Part shown: positions 1 through 9,392 of the stretch, in pieces
Position numbering within the stretch: position 1 is the stretch's first letter
How the letters are laid out: every line of letters begins with the position of its first letter
Translations under genes and position numbers: made by a program
Notes under the pieces: model-generated
Seen by the model: only the letters and a program-made list of their open reading frames with translations
Told to the model about the DNA's origin: nothing
Database searches by the model: none
Assembly (NCBI GenBank): GCA_031411235.1
Contig: JANOAR010000085.1
Span: 1 to 24,704 of the forward strand
Length of the DNA: 24,704 bases
Direction of reading: 5' to 3'
Source: JANOAR01 sp031411235
GTDB taxonomy: Bacteria; Verrucomicrobiota; Verrucomicrobiia; Verrucomicrobiales; Verrucomicrobiaceae

Positions 1-3000
1 AGCATCACCCGCACGACTTTGATCAACGTCGGCAATGGCAACAGTCGCTACACCATCAGTGGCCGCGTCACCGCTGGTGGCGTGGGTTTGCCCGGCGTGC
101 TGCTCAATGCCAACGGCACCAACCCCGTCGTCACCGACAACGATGGCTACTACACCATCGCCAATCTCGCGGCCAATACGTACAGCGTCACGCCGCTGCT
201 GTTTGGTTACACCTTTGGCGAGTTGTTCAACAACAGCGTCACCGTGGGGCCAAACTTCACGGGCGCAGATTTCGAGGCCACAGTGCTGCCGTCGGTGTCG
301 CTCGTCGCGGTGGATAACTCAGCTACCGAGAACGGTGGAGCCGCTGCGGCTGCGAGGTTTCGCCTCACTCGCACGGGCGATACAGCGGTCGATTTGGTGG
401 TCAATATCAACCCCGCTATCGGCACCGCGAGCACAGGTGATTACACGCTCAATCCCACGCTAACAGCGGGCTCGGGTGGCTTTAGCACCTTCACCATTCC
501 GGCGGATGCAGCATCGCTGGATGTTGTCGTCACCACGGTGAATGATGCCAGTGCCGAAGGCCCCGAGGCGCTGACCTTTGCGCTAGCGGCTGGGGCAGGC
601 TACCTCATCACGCCGAATGCAGGCGTAGCCACCGCCGTCATCGAAGACGACGACACCACTTTGCCCAAAGTCAGCGTCACGGCCACGACCAACACCGCCG
701 ATGAAGCCAGTGCTACGCCCGGTGTCTTCACCTTCAAACGCATGGGCTCGACGGCTGCGGCACTGACGATCAACTACACGATGAGTGGCAGCGCGACCGC
801 TGGCAGCGACTACACAGCGCTCGCGGGCAGCATTGTCATTGCCGCAGGCGCGACCAGCGCGACGGCTTCGCTGGTGCCGTTGCAAGACACGCTGGTCGAG
901 CCGCTGGAGCTTGCCACGCTGACGATTGTGAGCAATGCAGCCTACGTCGTCGATGCCACGGCGAATACCGCGACAGTGAGCCTTTTCGACGATGACACCA
1001 ACGTCGTCAGCGTGGTCGCTACCGATGCTACCGCGCAGGAAGTCGATCTCAGCGTGCCCGGTGCGGCGGCGAATACGGGCACCTTTCTCGTCACTCGCAC
1101 GGGCGACTTCACTTCGCCGCTGACGGTGTATTACAGCATCGCGGGCAGCCCGAGCACAGGCGTGCCAGCGCTGAATGGCGTGGACTTCGAGGCCTTGGCA
1201 GGCGTGGTGCAAATCCCCGCTGGTCAAGCCTCCGCGAGCATCACCATCGTGCCGCGTTGGGATGGTTTTGGCGAGACGCCAGAGCAAGTGCTGCTGCAAC
1301 TCGGCGCTGGCCCCACCGACTACAAACTCGGCGCAACCACCACGGCCACAGTGACGATCAACGACGCGCCGACCCACGCGCCGTATGTGGAACTCGCGGG
1401 CCTCACCTCCGCCATCGAAGGCAGCACAGCGGGCAAGATTCGCTTCTCCATCAAAGGCAGTGGGACGGGCACCATCAGCGTGCCGTTCAGCCTCAGCGGC
1501 ACGGCCACGCGCACCACCGACTACACCGTCACCCTGCCCACCACCTCGCCTGTGAGCAGCTACGATGCCGCCACGGGCACAGGCATTCTGGTGCTCATCA
1601 ACAACGGCAGCACCAACACCCAAGACATCACCTTCACCACCGTCAACGACACGGCGCTGGAAGACATCGAGAGCATCGTTTGCAGCCTGACTCCGAGTGC
1701 TGCCTTCACCAGTTTTGGCCCGTCTTCATCGGCGAGCATCTGGCTGCGCGACAACGATGGGCCGACCGTGTGGGTGGACTCTCAAGTCGGCACATCGAGC
1801 GCTACCATCAACCGCATCACGGAGGGGGCGACGACTTCGCCGTTCAAGTTTTACCTGTCGCGTACTGGCGCGACGACCTCCGCTCTGACGATCTATTTCA
1901 CGCTCTCGGGCACAGCCACCGCAGGCACGGATTACCTCGTCACCACAGGCGGCACCGGGCTTGTCGCCTTTGATAACGCGACGAGCACAGGCAGCGTCAC
2001 CGTGCCTGCTGCGGCGACGGGTGTGGATCTACCACTGAGCCTCACGGGCACCAATGACACGACTGCCGAAGGCACCGAGAGCATCCTCTTTCATGCGGAA
2101 CTCGGCAGCTACTCGCGCACCGCAGACTCCACCCTTTACCTCGATGACAACGACACCAACACGCAGACCGTGGGCTTCGACACAGCGAGCGCAACGGGCG
2201 ATGAGAGCGCGACGAACGTGACCATTCCCGTCTCACTGGCAAGCGCTGCCACCGTGCCTACCACGGTGGATTACATCGTCGATAGCGGTAGTCGAAGCTC
2301 CACGGTCGTGCCCAACACAGTGGCCAATTTCCCCTACTGGGTGCGTGTCGTCCGCGCGGGCAATGCACTGAGCAGCTACTACTCCACCGATGGCAGCACC
2401 TGGGCGCAAGTCGGCACCACGCAGACCATCAGCATGGCTAGCACTGCCTACACCGCAGGCCTCGTCGCGGCCCCCGCGAGCACCACCGCGACTTGCACCG
2501 CGACGCTCGACAATATGAGCATCACGGGCCTCGACGCAGGCGGCACAGCAGCCAGCTCTGCGAGCTATGTGAACCTCGGCACGCAGTCGCCCACGCCCGG
2601 CGCGAGCAGCGACACAAGCGGCGTCTTTACCCTCATCGCTGGTGGCAATGACTTGGCACAGAGCGGCACAGGTGGCGACGTGGGCAAGTATGCCTCCTTT
2701 GCCATCAGCAACTCCGCAAACGCCACCATCACCGCGCGTGTCGTCAGCGTCACGGGTGGCTCGGCCACCCTCGCGCGCGGCGGCGTGATGATCCGCGAGA
2801 GCACCTCGGCAACGTCCAAGCAGATGGCCAGCACGGGCCAGCGCAACGGCACCGTGCGCAACATCTACCGCGTCACGACCACGGCGACATCGGCCACGAC
2901 TACGCTGCTGCGACCCTACTGGGTAAAGCTCGACCGCACAGGCAATGCCTTCGCCGCATGGTCTTCGGCAGACGGTGCGACATGGACACAGACGGGCAGC

Positions 3001-6000
3001 ACGCAAACCATCGCCATGAGTGCCGATGTGCTGGTCGGCCTCGCTGTCTCGGCCAAGTCGGATGGCACATTGACCACGGCGATTCTCGACAACGTCACCC
3101 TCAATGGCAGCGCCGCGACGGGCCTCATCGGTCGCACCATCGGCTATGTGAATGCCCAAGGCAGCGACGCCCTCGCCGCTGGCACTTACACCGTCATCGC
3201 CTCCGGCGCACAGATCGGCAGCACCGAGGATGAGTGCCATTTCGTTGCTGCACCGACCACGGGCGACTTCAGCCTCATCGCGCGCATCCTCTCACAAACG
3301 GGTGGCGCATCGGCGGCACAGGCGGGCGTGATGGTGCGCGAGCGCTACGACTACCGAGGCCGCTCGGTTTATGCTGGCATCGTCGCCAATGCCATGAGCG
3401 AGTTCATTTACCGCAACAGCACCGTGACCAATGCCTTCGGACTTGGTGTCGATTATACACTGCCCAGCGGCACGCTAACCTTTGCCATCGGCGAGCAAAC
3501 CAAGAGCCTCGTCCTCAGCATCGCCAACGACAGCATCCCCGAGCCCAACGAAGCTATCTCGCTGCTGCTGCGCTATCCCAACGGCGCGCAGCTCGGCACC
3601 AACAGCACGTTCACTTATGTCATCAACGACGACGATACACCGCCCGCGTTGCCCTTCGTCGGCTTTGCCCAAGGTAGCAGCAGCGGCATCGAAGCCACCG
3701 CTGGAACGCAACTGCTCGCGGTGTCGCTGAGCGATGTATCGAGCAGTAGCAGCACCGTGGACTACGCCGTCACCAGCGGCACCGCGACGAGTGATAGCGA
3801 CTACACCTTCACCGCTGGCACGTTGACTTTTGCCCCTGGCCAGACCGTGCAGAACATCGAGCTGACCATCCTCGACGACAGCCTCCTCGATGCTGCGGAG
3901 ACCATCGTCGTAACCCTCAGCAACCCGGTGAATGCCGCGCTGGGTAGCAGCGCCGCACACACCTTCACCATCATCGACGACGACTTGCCCGTCGTCAGCA
4001 TCACTGCCAATGACGCCAGCGCCGCCGAGACTGCGCTTGATCCTGGGCAGTTCACCATCAGCCGCACCGGGCCAACGACCAGCGCCCTGACCGTGCAAGT
4101 CACGCGCAGCGGCACTGCCACCAACAGCACCGACTACACCTCGATCAGCAGCGCCACGGCCTTCACCGTCACCTTGCCCATCGGTGCCGCCAGCAGCACC
4201 CTCACCATCACGCCCGTGGATGATACGACCAATGAAGGCAACGAAACCGTCGTCCTCACCCTCACCAGCGATGCCGCCTACACGCTCGCAGCAAGCCCGA
4301 GCGCGACCGTGACCCTCGCCGACAATGACCGCAGCACCGTCAGCATCGTCGCCACCGACAACGTCGCCTCGGAGTCCGCAGGCAACACCGCTACCTTCAC
4401 CCTCACACGCACGGCACCGACCAATGTCTCGCTGCCCGTCACGCTCTCCATCAGTGGCACCGCGACGAGTGGCAGCGACTACACCGCCCTGGCCACCAGC
4501 GTCACCTTTGCAATCAATGAGACGAGCAAGACCCTCACCGTCTCGCCGCTCGAAGACTTGCTCACCGAAGGCACCGAGACCGTCATCGTGCAGATCACTG
4601 GCACCACTTACTTCATCGGTGGCGCGGGCTACGAGCAGATAACCCTCGCCGACAATGACTTCCCGCCCGTGGTCGGCATCACCAGCCCCACCGCTAATGG
4701 CGTGCTCGTCGCAGCAGGGCAGGGCATCGTCGTCGCAGCCACCGCGACCGATGACGGCGCACCTGCCGCCCTGAGCTACCAGTGGACACAAGCCAGCGGC
4801 CCCGGCACCGCGACGTTTGAAACCCCGAGTGCGCTGAGCAGCAGCGTCACCTTCACTGCCGAAGGTGTTTACGTGCTGCGCTTCACCGCGAGCGACACGC
4901 AGTTCACCGTCAGCGATCAAGTCGCCGTTATCTATGGCAGTGCCATCGCGCCCACGGATTGGCTGGCGCAAGACATGGGGCCGACCACGCAGCAGCGCGG
5001 CCAAAGTGCCAAGCTCGGCAGCAGCTACGTGCTCACCGGCATGGGCGCTGGCTATGCCGCGACGACCACCGACGGCGCACATTTCATGGCCCGCCAAGTC
5101 GCGGGCGACGGCAGCATCACCGCGCGCATCACCAGCTTGAGCGGCCCCGCTGCAACGCCACTCGCAGGCCTCAGCATTCGTGATAGCCTCAATCGCAGTG
5201 TCAACCGCGCCGTGCTCGGATACAGCGCCGGGGCTTTGCAATTCCGCACGCGCAGCACCGTCAGCACTAACGACAGCGTGGTCACGCAGGCCAGCATCGC
5301 CTTGCCCGTGTGGCTCAAGCTAGAGCGCGTCAGCAACAGCAGTGCCACTGAGCCCAACGCCATCAAAGCCTACTACGCCAGCGACAGCAACGGCACGCCG
5401 GGCACCTGGACACAGCTCGGCACCACCACCACCATCGCCATGCTCAACGACATCACCCAGATGGGCCTCACCGCCACGGGCAACAGCAGCACCCCCAGCC
5501 AGCTTTGCACGGCCACCTTCGACAACACCTCGCTCACACCAGCCCCCAGCGGCGTAGCCCTTCTCAGCGAAGACTTCGGCACCGCGCCCGCCACCCCCGC
5601 GACCTTCGCCTTCAACAGCAGCACCAACGTTTACACCATCGCCGCGCTCGGCAGCATCGACGGCTCCGGGGCCTTCTACGGCTGGCAGTACAGCGGCGAC
5701 GTGATGATAACCGCCAAGCATGTGGATGCCACCAGCGGCGCGTTGTCCGCCAAGTCCGGCATTATGATTCGCGAGAGCATGGACAACGGCGCTTACGTTC
5801 ATCTGGGCCGCCTCACGACGGGCTCCTTCAACGGCTACATCTGGCGCAGTGTCGCGGCTGGCAGCGGCGGTGGCGTGCCCAGCTTCACAGGCAAAGTGCG
5901 CTGGATGCGCCTCATCCGCCAAGGCAACCGCGTCACCGCCTTCCATGCTGCCGACGCCTCTGGCAGCCCCGGCACCTGGGTGCAGCTCGGCCAGCCACAG

Positions 6001-6777
6001 ACCATCATCATGAGCACCAGCGTCTTCGTCGGCTTCGCCGTCGATAACAGCGGCGGCAGCGCAGGCGTGTTCAATACCGCGCAGTTCAGTAACCTCAGCA
6101 TCGTGCCCTTGAACCGCGCACCCATCATCGCCCCCAGCGTCACCTCGCCCACCATCGCCACCGCTTACTTGAATGGCAACGTAAGCGACGACGACTACCC
6201 GTTGCCCGTGTCGCTGACGACACTCTGGCAGCAGCGCAGCGGCCCCGCGTCGTTGGTATTAGCCAATGCCGCCGCCACCGTCACCAGCGCCCCCATCACC
6301 GCCGATGGCAGCTACGCCCTGCGCTTGTATGCCCACGACAGCAGCATCCAGAGCTTCGCCGACGTGGCCTTCACCGCCTACCGCAGCACCTTCAACGAAT
6401 GGCAGGCGAGCAACTTCAGCAGTGGCAGCAGCAACGCCAGCGCCGCGCCCACCGAAGACCCCGACCACGACGGCCTGCCCAACTTGCTGGAGTATGCCCT
6501 GGCCACAGGCGGCAGCAGCAGCAACGCCAGCCCCATCGTCTCCACCGTCGTGCCCGTGAGCGGCAGCAACTACCTATGCCTCAGCATCCCCAAAAACAGC
6601 CAAGCCACCGACGTCACCTACACCGTCGAAGCCACCAGCGACTTGGCCAATCCCAACTCATGGAGCAGCGTCGGCCTCGTCATCATCCAGAACAACACCA
6701 GCAGCCTAGAAGTCCGCGACAACGTGCCCATGACCAGCGGCAACCGCCGCTTCATGCGCCTGCAAGTGAGCCAGTGA
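1..6777 (+). CDS. Giant secreted Calx-beta / concanavalin-like surface protein (5' partial)
   Basis: The frame is open from base 1, so the true start and any signal peptide lie upstream; at least 2258 residues are visible. Numbering below counts the TTG at position 19 as residue 1. Residues about 8-88 resemble a carboxypeptidase-regulatory (SdrD B-like) fold. Then come Calx-beta repeats, each ending in an acidic DDD/DND turn: about 91-212, 216-326, 329-449, 452-580, 582-712, a split one (about 714-757 plus 1143-1206), 1210-1322, 1324-1437 and 1438-1547. A PKD/Ig-like domain (about 1549-1642), two LamG/DUF1349-like modules (about 1645-2030) and a second PKD-like domain (about 2032-2124) follow. 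The C-terminus has a calcium-type turn, DPDHDGLPNLLEYAL (2147-2161), and a beta-rich tail typical of verrucomicrobial secreted proteins. Calx-beta and such turns bind Ca2+ in known families. Role inferred: cell-surface or matrix adhesion. No TM anchor or sortase motif is visible. Confidence 0.9.
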   Translation, partial: SITRTTLINVGNGNSRYTISGRVTAGGVGLPGVLLNANGTNPVVTDNDGYYTIANLAANTYSVTPLLFGYTFGELFNNSVTVGPNFTGADFEATVLPSVSLVAVDNSATENGGAAAAARFRLTRTGDTAVDLVVNINPAIGTASTGDYTLNPTLTAGSGGFSTFTIPADAASLDVVVTTVNDASAEGPEALTFALAAGAGYLITPNAGVATAVIEDDDTTLPKVSVTATTNTADEASATPGVFTFKRMGSTAAALTINYTMSGSATAGSDYTALAGSIVIAAGATSATASLVPLQDTLVEPLELATLTIVSNAAYVVDATANTATVSLFDDDTNVVSVVATDATAQEVDLSVPGAAANTGTFLVTRTGDFTSPLTVYYSIAGSPSTGVPALNGVDFEALAGVVQIPAGQASASITIVPRWDGFGETPEQVLLQLGAGPTDYKLGATTTATVTINDAPTHAPYVELAGLTSAIEGSTAGKIRFSIKGSGTGTISVPFSLSGTATRTTDYTVTLPTTSPVSSYDAATGTGILVLINNGSTNTQDITFTTVNDTALEDIESIVCSLTPSAAFTSFGPSSSASIWLRDNDGPTVWVDSQVGTSSATINRITEGATTSPFKFYLSRTGATTSALTIYFTLSGTATAGTDYLVTTGGTGLVAFDNATSTGSVTVPAAATGVDLPLSLTGTNDTTAEGTESILFHAELGSYSRTADSTLYLDDNDTNTQTVGFDTASATGDESATNVTIPVSLASAATVPTTVDYIVDSGSRSSTVVPNTVANFPYWVRVVRAGNALSSYYSTDGSTWAQVGTTQTISMASTAYTAGLVAAPASTTATCTATLDNMSITGLDAGGTAASSASYVNLGTQSPTPGASSDTSGVFTLIAGGNDLAQSGTGGDVGKYASFAISNSANATITARVVSVTGGSATLARGGVMIRESTSATSKQMASTGQRNGTVRNIYRVTTTATSATTTLLRPYWVKLDRTGNAFAAWSSADGATWTQTGSTQTIAMSADVLVGLAVSAKSDGTLTTAILDNVTLNGSAATGLIGRTIGYVNAQGSDALAAGTYTVIASGAQIGSTEDECHFVAAPTTGDFSLIARILSQTGGASAAQAGVMVRERYDYRGRSVYAGIVANAMSEFIYRNSTVTNAFGLGVDYTLPSGTLTFAIGEQTKSLVLSIANDSIPEPNEAISLLLRYPNGAQLGTNSTFTYVINDDDTPPALPFVGFAQGSSSGIEATAGTQLLAVSLSDVSSSSSTVDYAVTSGTATSDSDYTFTAGTLTFAPGQTVQNIELTILDDSLLDAAETIVVTLSNPVNAALGSSAAHTFTIIDDDLPVVSITANDASAAETALDPGQFTISRTGPTTSALTVQVTRSGTATNSTDYTSISSATAFTVTLPIGAASSTLTITPVDDTTNEGNETVVLTLTSDAAYTLAASPSATVTLADNDRSTVSIVATDNVASESAGNTATFTLTRTAPTNVSLPVTLSISGTATSGSDYTALATSVTFAINETSKTLTVSPLEDLLTEGTETVIVQITGTTYFIGGAGYEQITLADNDFPPVVGITSPTANGVLVAAGQGIVVAATATDDGAPAALSYQWTQASGPGTATFETPSALSSSVTFTAEGVYVLRFTASDTQFTVSDQVAVIYGSAIAPTDWLAQDMGPTTQQRGQSAKLGSSYVLTGMGAGYAATTTDGAHFMARQVAGDGSITARITSLSGPAATPLAGLSIRDSLNRSVNRAVLGYSAGALQFRTRSTVSTNDSVVTQASIALPVWLKLERVSNSSATEPNAIKAYYASDSNGTPGTWTQLGTTTTIAMLNDITQMGLTATGNSSTPSQLCTATFDNTSLTPAPSGVALLSEDFGTAPATPATFAFNSSTNVYTIAALGSIDGSGAFYGWQYSGDVMITAKHVDATSGALSAKSGIMIRESMDNGAYVHLGRLTTGSFNGYIWRSVAAGSGGGVPSFTGKVRWMRLIRQGNRVTAFHAADASGSPGTWVQLGQPQTIIMSTSVFVGFAVDNSGGSAGVFNTAQFSNLSIVPLNRAPIIAPSVTSPTIATAYLNGNVSDDDYPLPVSLTTLWQQRSGPASLVLANAAATVTSAPITADGSYALRLYAHDSSIQSFADVAFTAYRSTFNEWQASNFSSGSSNASAAPTEDPDHDGLPNLLEYALATGGSSSNASPIVSTVVPVSGSNYLCLSIPKNSQATDVTYTVEATSDLANPNSWSSVGLVIIQNNTSSLEVRDNVPMTSGNRRFMRLQVSQ
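2290..3444 (+). other. Cassette of concanavalin-like modules inserted inside a Calx-beta domain
   Basis: This stretch of the giant gene (residues about 758-1142) separates the first half of a Calx-beta domain, ending at VDYIVDSG, from its second half, beginning at GVDYTLPSGTLTF. Inside it are the C-terminal half of a LamG/DUF1349-like module (from about PYWVRVVRAGN), then one complete module (MIRES... YWVKLDRTGN...), then the N-terminal half of a third (ends near EFIYRNST). The two half modules together would make one complete module. The reading frame is preserved throughout. Boundaries are estimated from comparison with the intact repeats in the same protein and are good to perhaps ten residues. 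Confidence 0.7.
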
Positions 6778-6798
6778 GGCTGCTTATCCTTTTTGCTT

Positions 6799-6811
6799 CC
6801 CGACGTTCGGG
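6799..6811. terminator. Small hairpin between convergent genes
   Basis: CCCGA and TCGGG pair around a 3-base loop in the 36-bp gap between two converging stop codons. A weaker outer pairing, GCTGCTT with AAGGCAGC (one bulged base), could enclose it. There is no U-tract on the 3' side in either direction, so a role as a bidirectional terminator is only a guess from position. Confidence 0.3.
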
Positions 6812-6813
6812 CA

Positions 6814-9273
6814 TCAAGGCAGCGTGGTTCCGGCGGGTACGCTGGTGTTGTTGATCTTGATCGTGCCGGTCGGGAAGCCACTGGCGGTGAGCTTGTTGCC
6901 GCTTTCGTTGGTGACGGTGTTGGTGGCCGCAGCGCTGGCGCTTACGGTCACGGAGCCCGCGTCCATCGTGGAGAAGGCGAAGCCAGTGGTCACACTGCCA
7001 ATGCTGTTGCCGGAGACATCGAGCGCGATGCCCATGGGGTTGAAGCTGGTGGCGGAGATGCCCGTCAGCGCGGTGCTGATGGCGTTGTTCGTCACCAGGG
7101 CGGTCAGCCGCGAGCTGCCAACAGTAGTGAAGGTGATGCCTGTGGCGGTGCCGAATGTGCCCATCAGCTCATTGTCATCAATCACCGCCGTCACTCGGGC
7201 GCTAGTGAAGAGCGAAAGCGAGATGTTGTTGCCTGTGACGTTGGTTAAAACATTGTGGCTGATGTTGATGGAGTTCGATCCAGTGCCATCCAGTTGCAGA
7301 TCGAAGCCACCCTTTGCGCCATCCACGGTGTTGCCTGTGAAGGTGCCATCCAGGCTGCTGGTGCCGATGGTGGTAACATAAAAGGCTACGCCACCCACGC
7401 TTCCAAACGTATTGCCAGTGGCGTTGATCAAGATTCCGCCAGCGCCCGCAGCGTAGATATCGAGCGCGCTATCGACGATGCCGGAGGCGGTGTTGTTGCG
7501 GAGGGTCAGCTTGGCTTGATCGCCTGATTCAAATTGAGCATCGACGAAATCATCGCCCAGGGTGGTGGCACGGTTGTTGGCGACGAGCACGACACTTGGC
7601 GTCTCGCCGCCGACGAAGATGGCATCATCAGCAGCATTGGTGAAGGTGTTGTCGGTGATGTTGACATTCCTCACATTCTCCGCGCGCAGGATGTCGCCGC
7701 TGCTGCTGTGTCCGGTGTTCATGTTGAAGCCGCGCACGCCAAAGGTGTTCACGTCGTCGGCGAAGATGCCGCCGCTGACGGTGGCGGTGCCGCTGTTGCC
7801 GCCAAAGACTTGGCCACCCACGCCAGCGAAGCCGCCATTCGGGCCACTGGCGACGAAATTCACACTGCCCGTGCTGACGTTCACGCTCTCAGCATAGGGC
7901 GACAACGAGGTGCCCTGGATGTAGGCAGTCCACACGCGCCCAGTGGCGGTGCTTTGGTTGCCTGCCTCCGTGGCTCCGCCTTGAACGGTGACGAAGGGCT
8001 GCTCCGCCGTACCAGACTCCGTCGTTCCCGCCTGGGCGATGCCATTGCCTTCATCGGCTCCGTTGTTCACAAAGACGACATCCTCTTTAATCGTGATGAC
8101 GCCCGCCCCCTGCTGCACCACACGACGAGTGACGGCACGCGCCGTCTCGGCCTTCTCTGCAACGCGCTTGCTGTTGCCGACTTTCACCGCTGCATTCTGC
8201 CGATGCACAGGCTCGGCCATGCGCTCGATCAGGTGGCGGCGGCGCGACTTGAACGCATCCTTCCACTCCTTGCCCAGGGGGATCTCGAAGCGCACACCCA
8301 CCGTCCAGTCGCTACCAGTGAAGCGCTCATCCTCATACCACAGCGCACTCAGCGCGATGGCAGGCACCGGGCGCAGCTCCACGCCCGCCTTCCAGCCCTG
8401 CACGTTGCCCGTGCTGCCGTTTTGCGGGCCAAAGGGTTGGTTGTCGAAGGAGAAGTAGCCGCCCAGTATCTTCAAGTCGCACCAGCGATCAATATACGGC
8501 ACCAGCAGCGCTGCCTCTGCATCCCAGCCAGCCATACCCTCCTCGAAGATCGACGTCGTGCGCCGCACGGTCGTCGTATCTGTCGTCGTCACCTCGGAAA
8601 CATTGCTGCCCGTGTTTTGGTAGATGCCATTGCCCTGGGCGAAGGGTGCGCCCACGGCTCCGACGGTGCCGATGGTCTGCGTGCTCGTCGTGGTGAAGGT
8701 TTGCTCCTCGATGTGGCGAGTGGCCAGCTTCTTTTGGTCATCGAGCGGCAGGTAGTAGTTGCCGCGCAGCTCGAGGTAGCGCGAGCCCACCTCCAGGCCG
8801 AAGCCCATCTGCCAGAAGTCATTGTCGTACTGCGTGTGCAGCCGATCCACGAACAGATTGGCCCCAACATACCAGCCCTCATCGAGAAATCTGGCAGGGC
8901 CGCTGCTCTGCAATTTATCCAGCGATTGCTGGTTAAACAGATGCCTCCAGCCGAAGCCCAGTGAAGAGGCCTGCTCTCCCTGTTCACCGAGTGACGCGTA
9001 GGGTTCTATGAACAAGTAATCGCCGCCCAATGTGCCATCCAAGGCCAGCGTGCTGCGTAGCGGTGCCGTGAGGAAGACACTGCCCTCGGTGTAGAGATCC
9101 GAAGTCTTCACCCCACCGCCAAGCAAGGGATAGCCCCAAGGTTCGACAACAGCGACAACGGGAGGTGTGACGGGTGCCTTTGCAGATCCTGCATGGGCGA
9201 TCAAAGGCAACAATGAAAGGCAGCAGAGAGCAGCGATGGATGATTTTACAAGGCGGAGCTGGGATGGCATCAT
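6814..9273 (-). CDS. Inverse autotransporter-like barrel with parallel beta-helix passenger
   Basis: 819 residues. Residues 1-28 form a signal peptide with probable cleavage after AHA. Residues about 50-337 alternate in the manner of outer-membrane strands. WYVGANLFVDR (from 134) and YLELRGNYYLPL (to about 177) match the signature of the intimin/invasin beta-barrel family (PF11924), and the last strand ends VGVRFEIPLGKEW near 337. A basic linker with RMAEPVHRQ follows. From about 395 (VVFVNNGADEGNG) to the end the protein has NNTxxG/GNxxG-type repeats (ITDNTFTNAADDAIF, LRNNTASGIVDSALDIY) typical of right-handed parallel beta-helix proteins. Inferred topology is type Ve: barrel N-terminal, passenger exported outside. 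No LysM domain is seen. Position 9273 is the first of two adjacent ATGs; no clear Shine-Dalgarno precedes it. The alternative is an ordinary secreted beta-helix protein with an unrelated N-terminal domain. Confidence 0.85.
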   Translation of the reverse strand: MMPSQLRLVKSSIAALCCLSLLPLIAHAGSAKAPVTPPVVAVVEPWGYPLLGGGVKTSDLYTEGSVFLTAPLRSTLALDGTLGGDYLFIEPYASLGEQGEQASSLGFGWRHLFNQQSLDKLQSSGPARFLDEGWYVGANLFVDRLHTQYDNDFWQMGFGLEVGSRYLELRGNYYLPLDDQKKLATRHIEEQTFTTTSTQTIGTVGAVGAPFAQGNGIYQNTGSNVSEVTTTDTTTVRRTTSIFEEGMAGWDAEAALLVPYIDRWCDLKILGGYFSFDNQPFGPQNGSTGNVQGWKAGVELRPVPAIALSALWYEDERFTGSDWTVGVRFEIPLGKEWKDAFKSRRRHLIERMAEPVHRQNAAVKVGNSKRVAEKAETARAVTRRVVQQGAGVITIKEDVVFVNNGADEGNGIAQAGTTESGTAEQPFVTVQGGATEAGNQSTATGRVWTAYIQGTSLSPYAESVNVSTGSVNFVASGPNGGFAGVGGQVFGGNSGTATVSGGIFADDVNTFGVRGFNMNTGHSSSGDILRAENVRNVNITDNTFTNAADDAIFVGGETPSVVLVANNRATTLGDDFVDAQFESGDQAKLTLRNNTASGIVDSALDIYAAGAGGILINATGNTFGSVGGVAFYVTTIGTSSLDGTFTGNTVDGAKGGFDLQLDGTGSNSINISHNVLTNVTGNNISLSLFTSARVTAVIDDNELMGTFGTATGITFTTVGSSRLTALVTNNAISTALTGISATSFNPMGIALDVSGNSIGSVTTGFAFSTMDAGSVTVSASAAATNTVTNESGNKLTASGFPTGTIKINNTSVPAGTTLP

Positions 9274-9392
9274 AAGGCGCTAATGGTGGCACCAGTGGAG
9301 CACGGATAGCAATCAAACTTTAGCAAGGGAGTGTACAGCAAAAACACATCGCAAGTGACGTGACTTTGGCTATTCCTCGTGCTGCGGTTGCC

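Noticed and set aside
583..1623. 346-codon open frame on the minus strand
   Set aside because: Shadow of Calx-beta coding sequence; Arg/Gly/Ala-rich translation with no motif.
3475..5241. 588-codon open frame on the minus strand inside the giant gene
   Set aside because: The plus frame encodes clear Calx-beta repeats. The minus product is Gly/Ala/Arg/Asp-rich with no domain signature.
7534..8964. 476-codon open frame on the plus strand
   Set aside because: It is antisense to the barrel/beta-helix gene, which has a signal peptide and family motifs; the plus product has none.
9300..9370. Short repeat GTGACGTGAC as an operator upstream of the barrel gene
   Set aside because: It is not a true palindrome and only a single short direct repeat, too weak to call a binding site.
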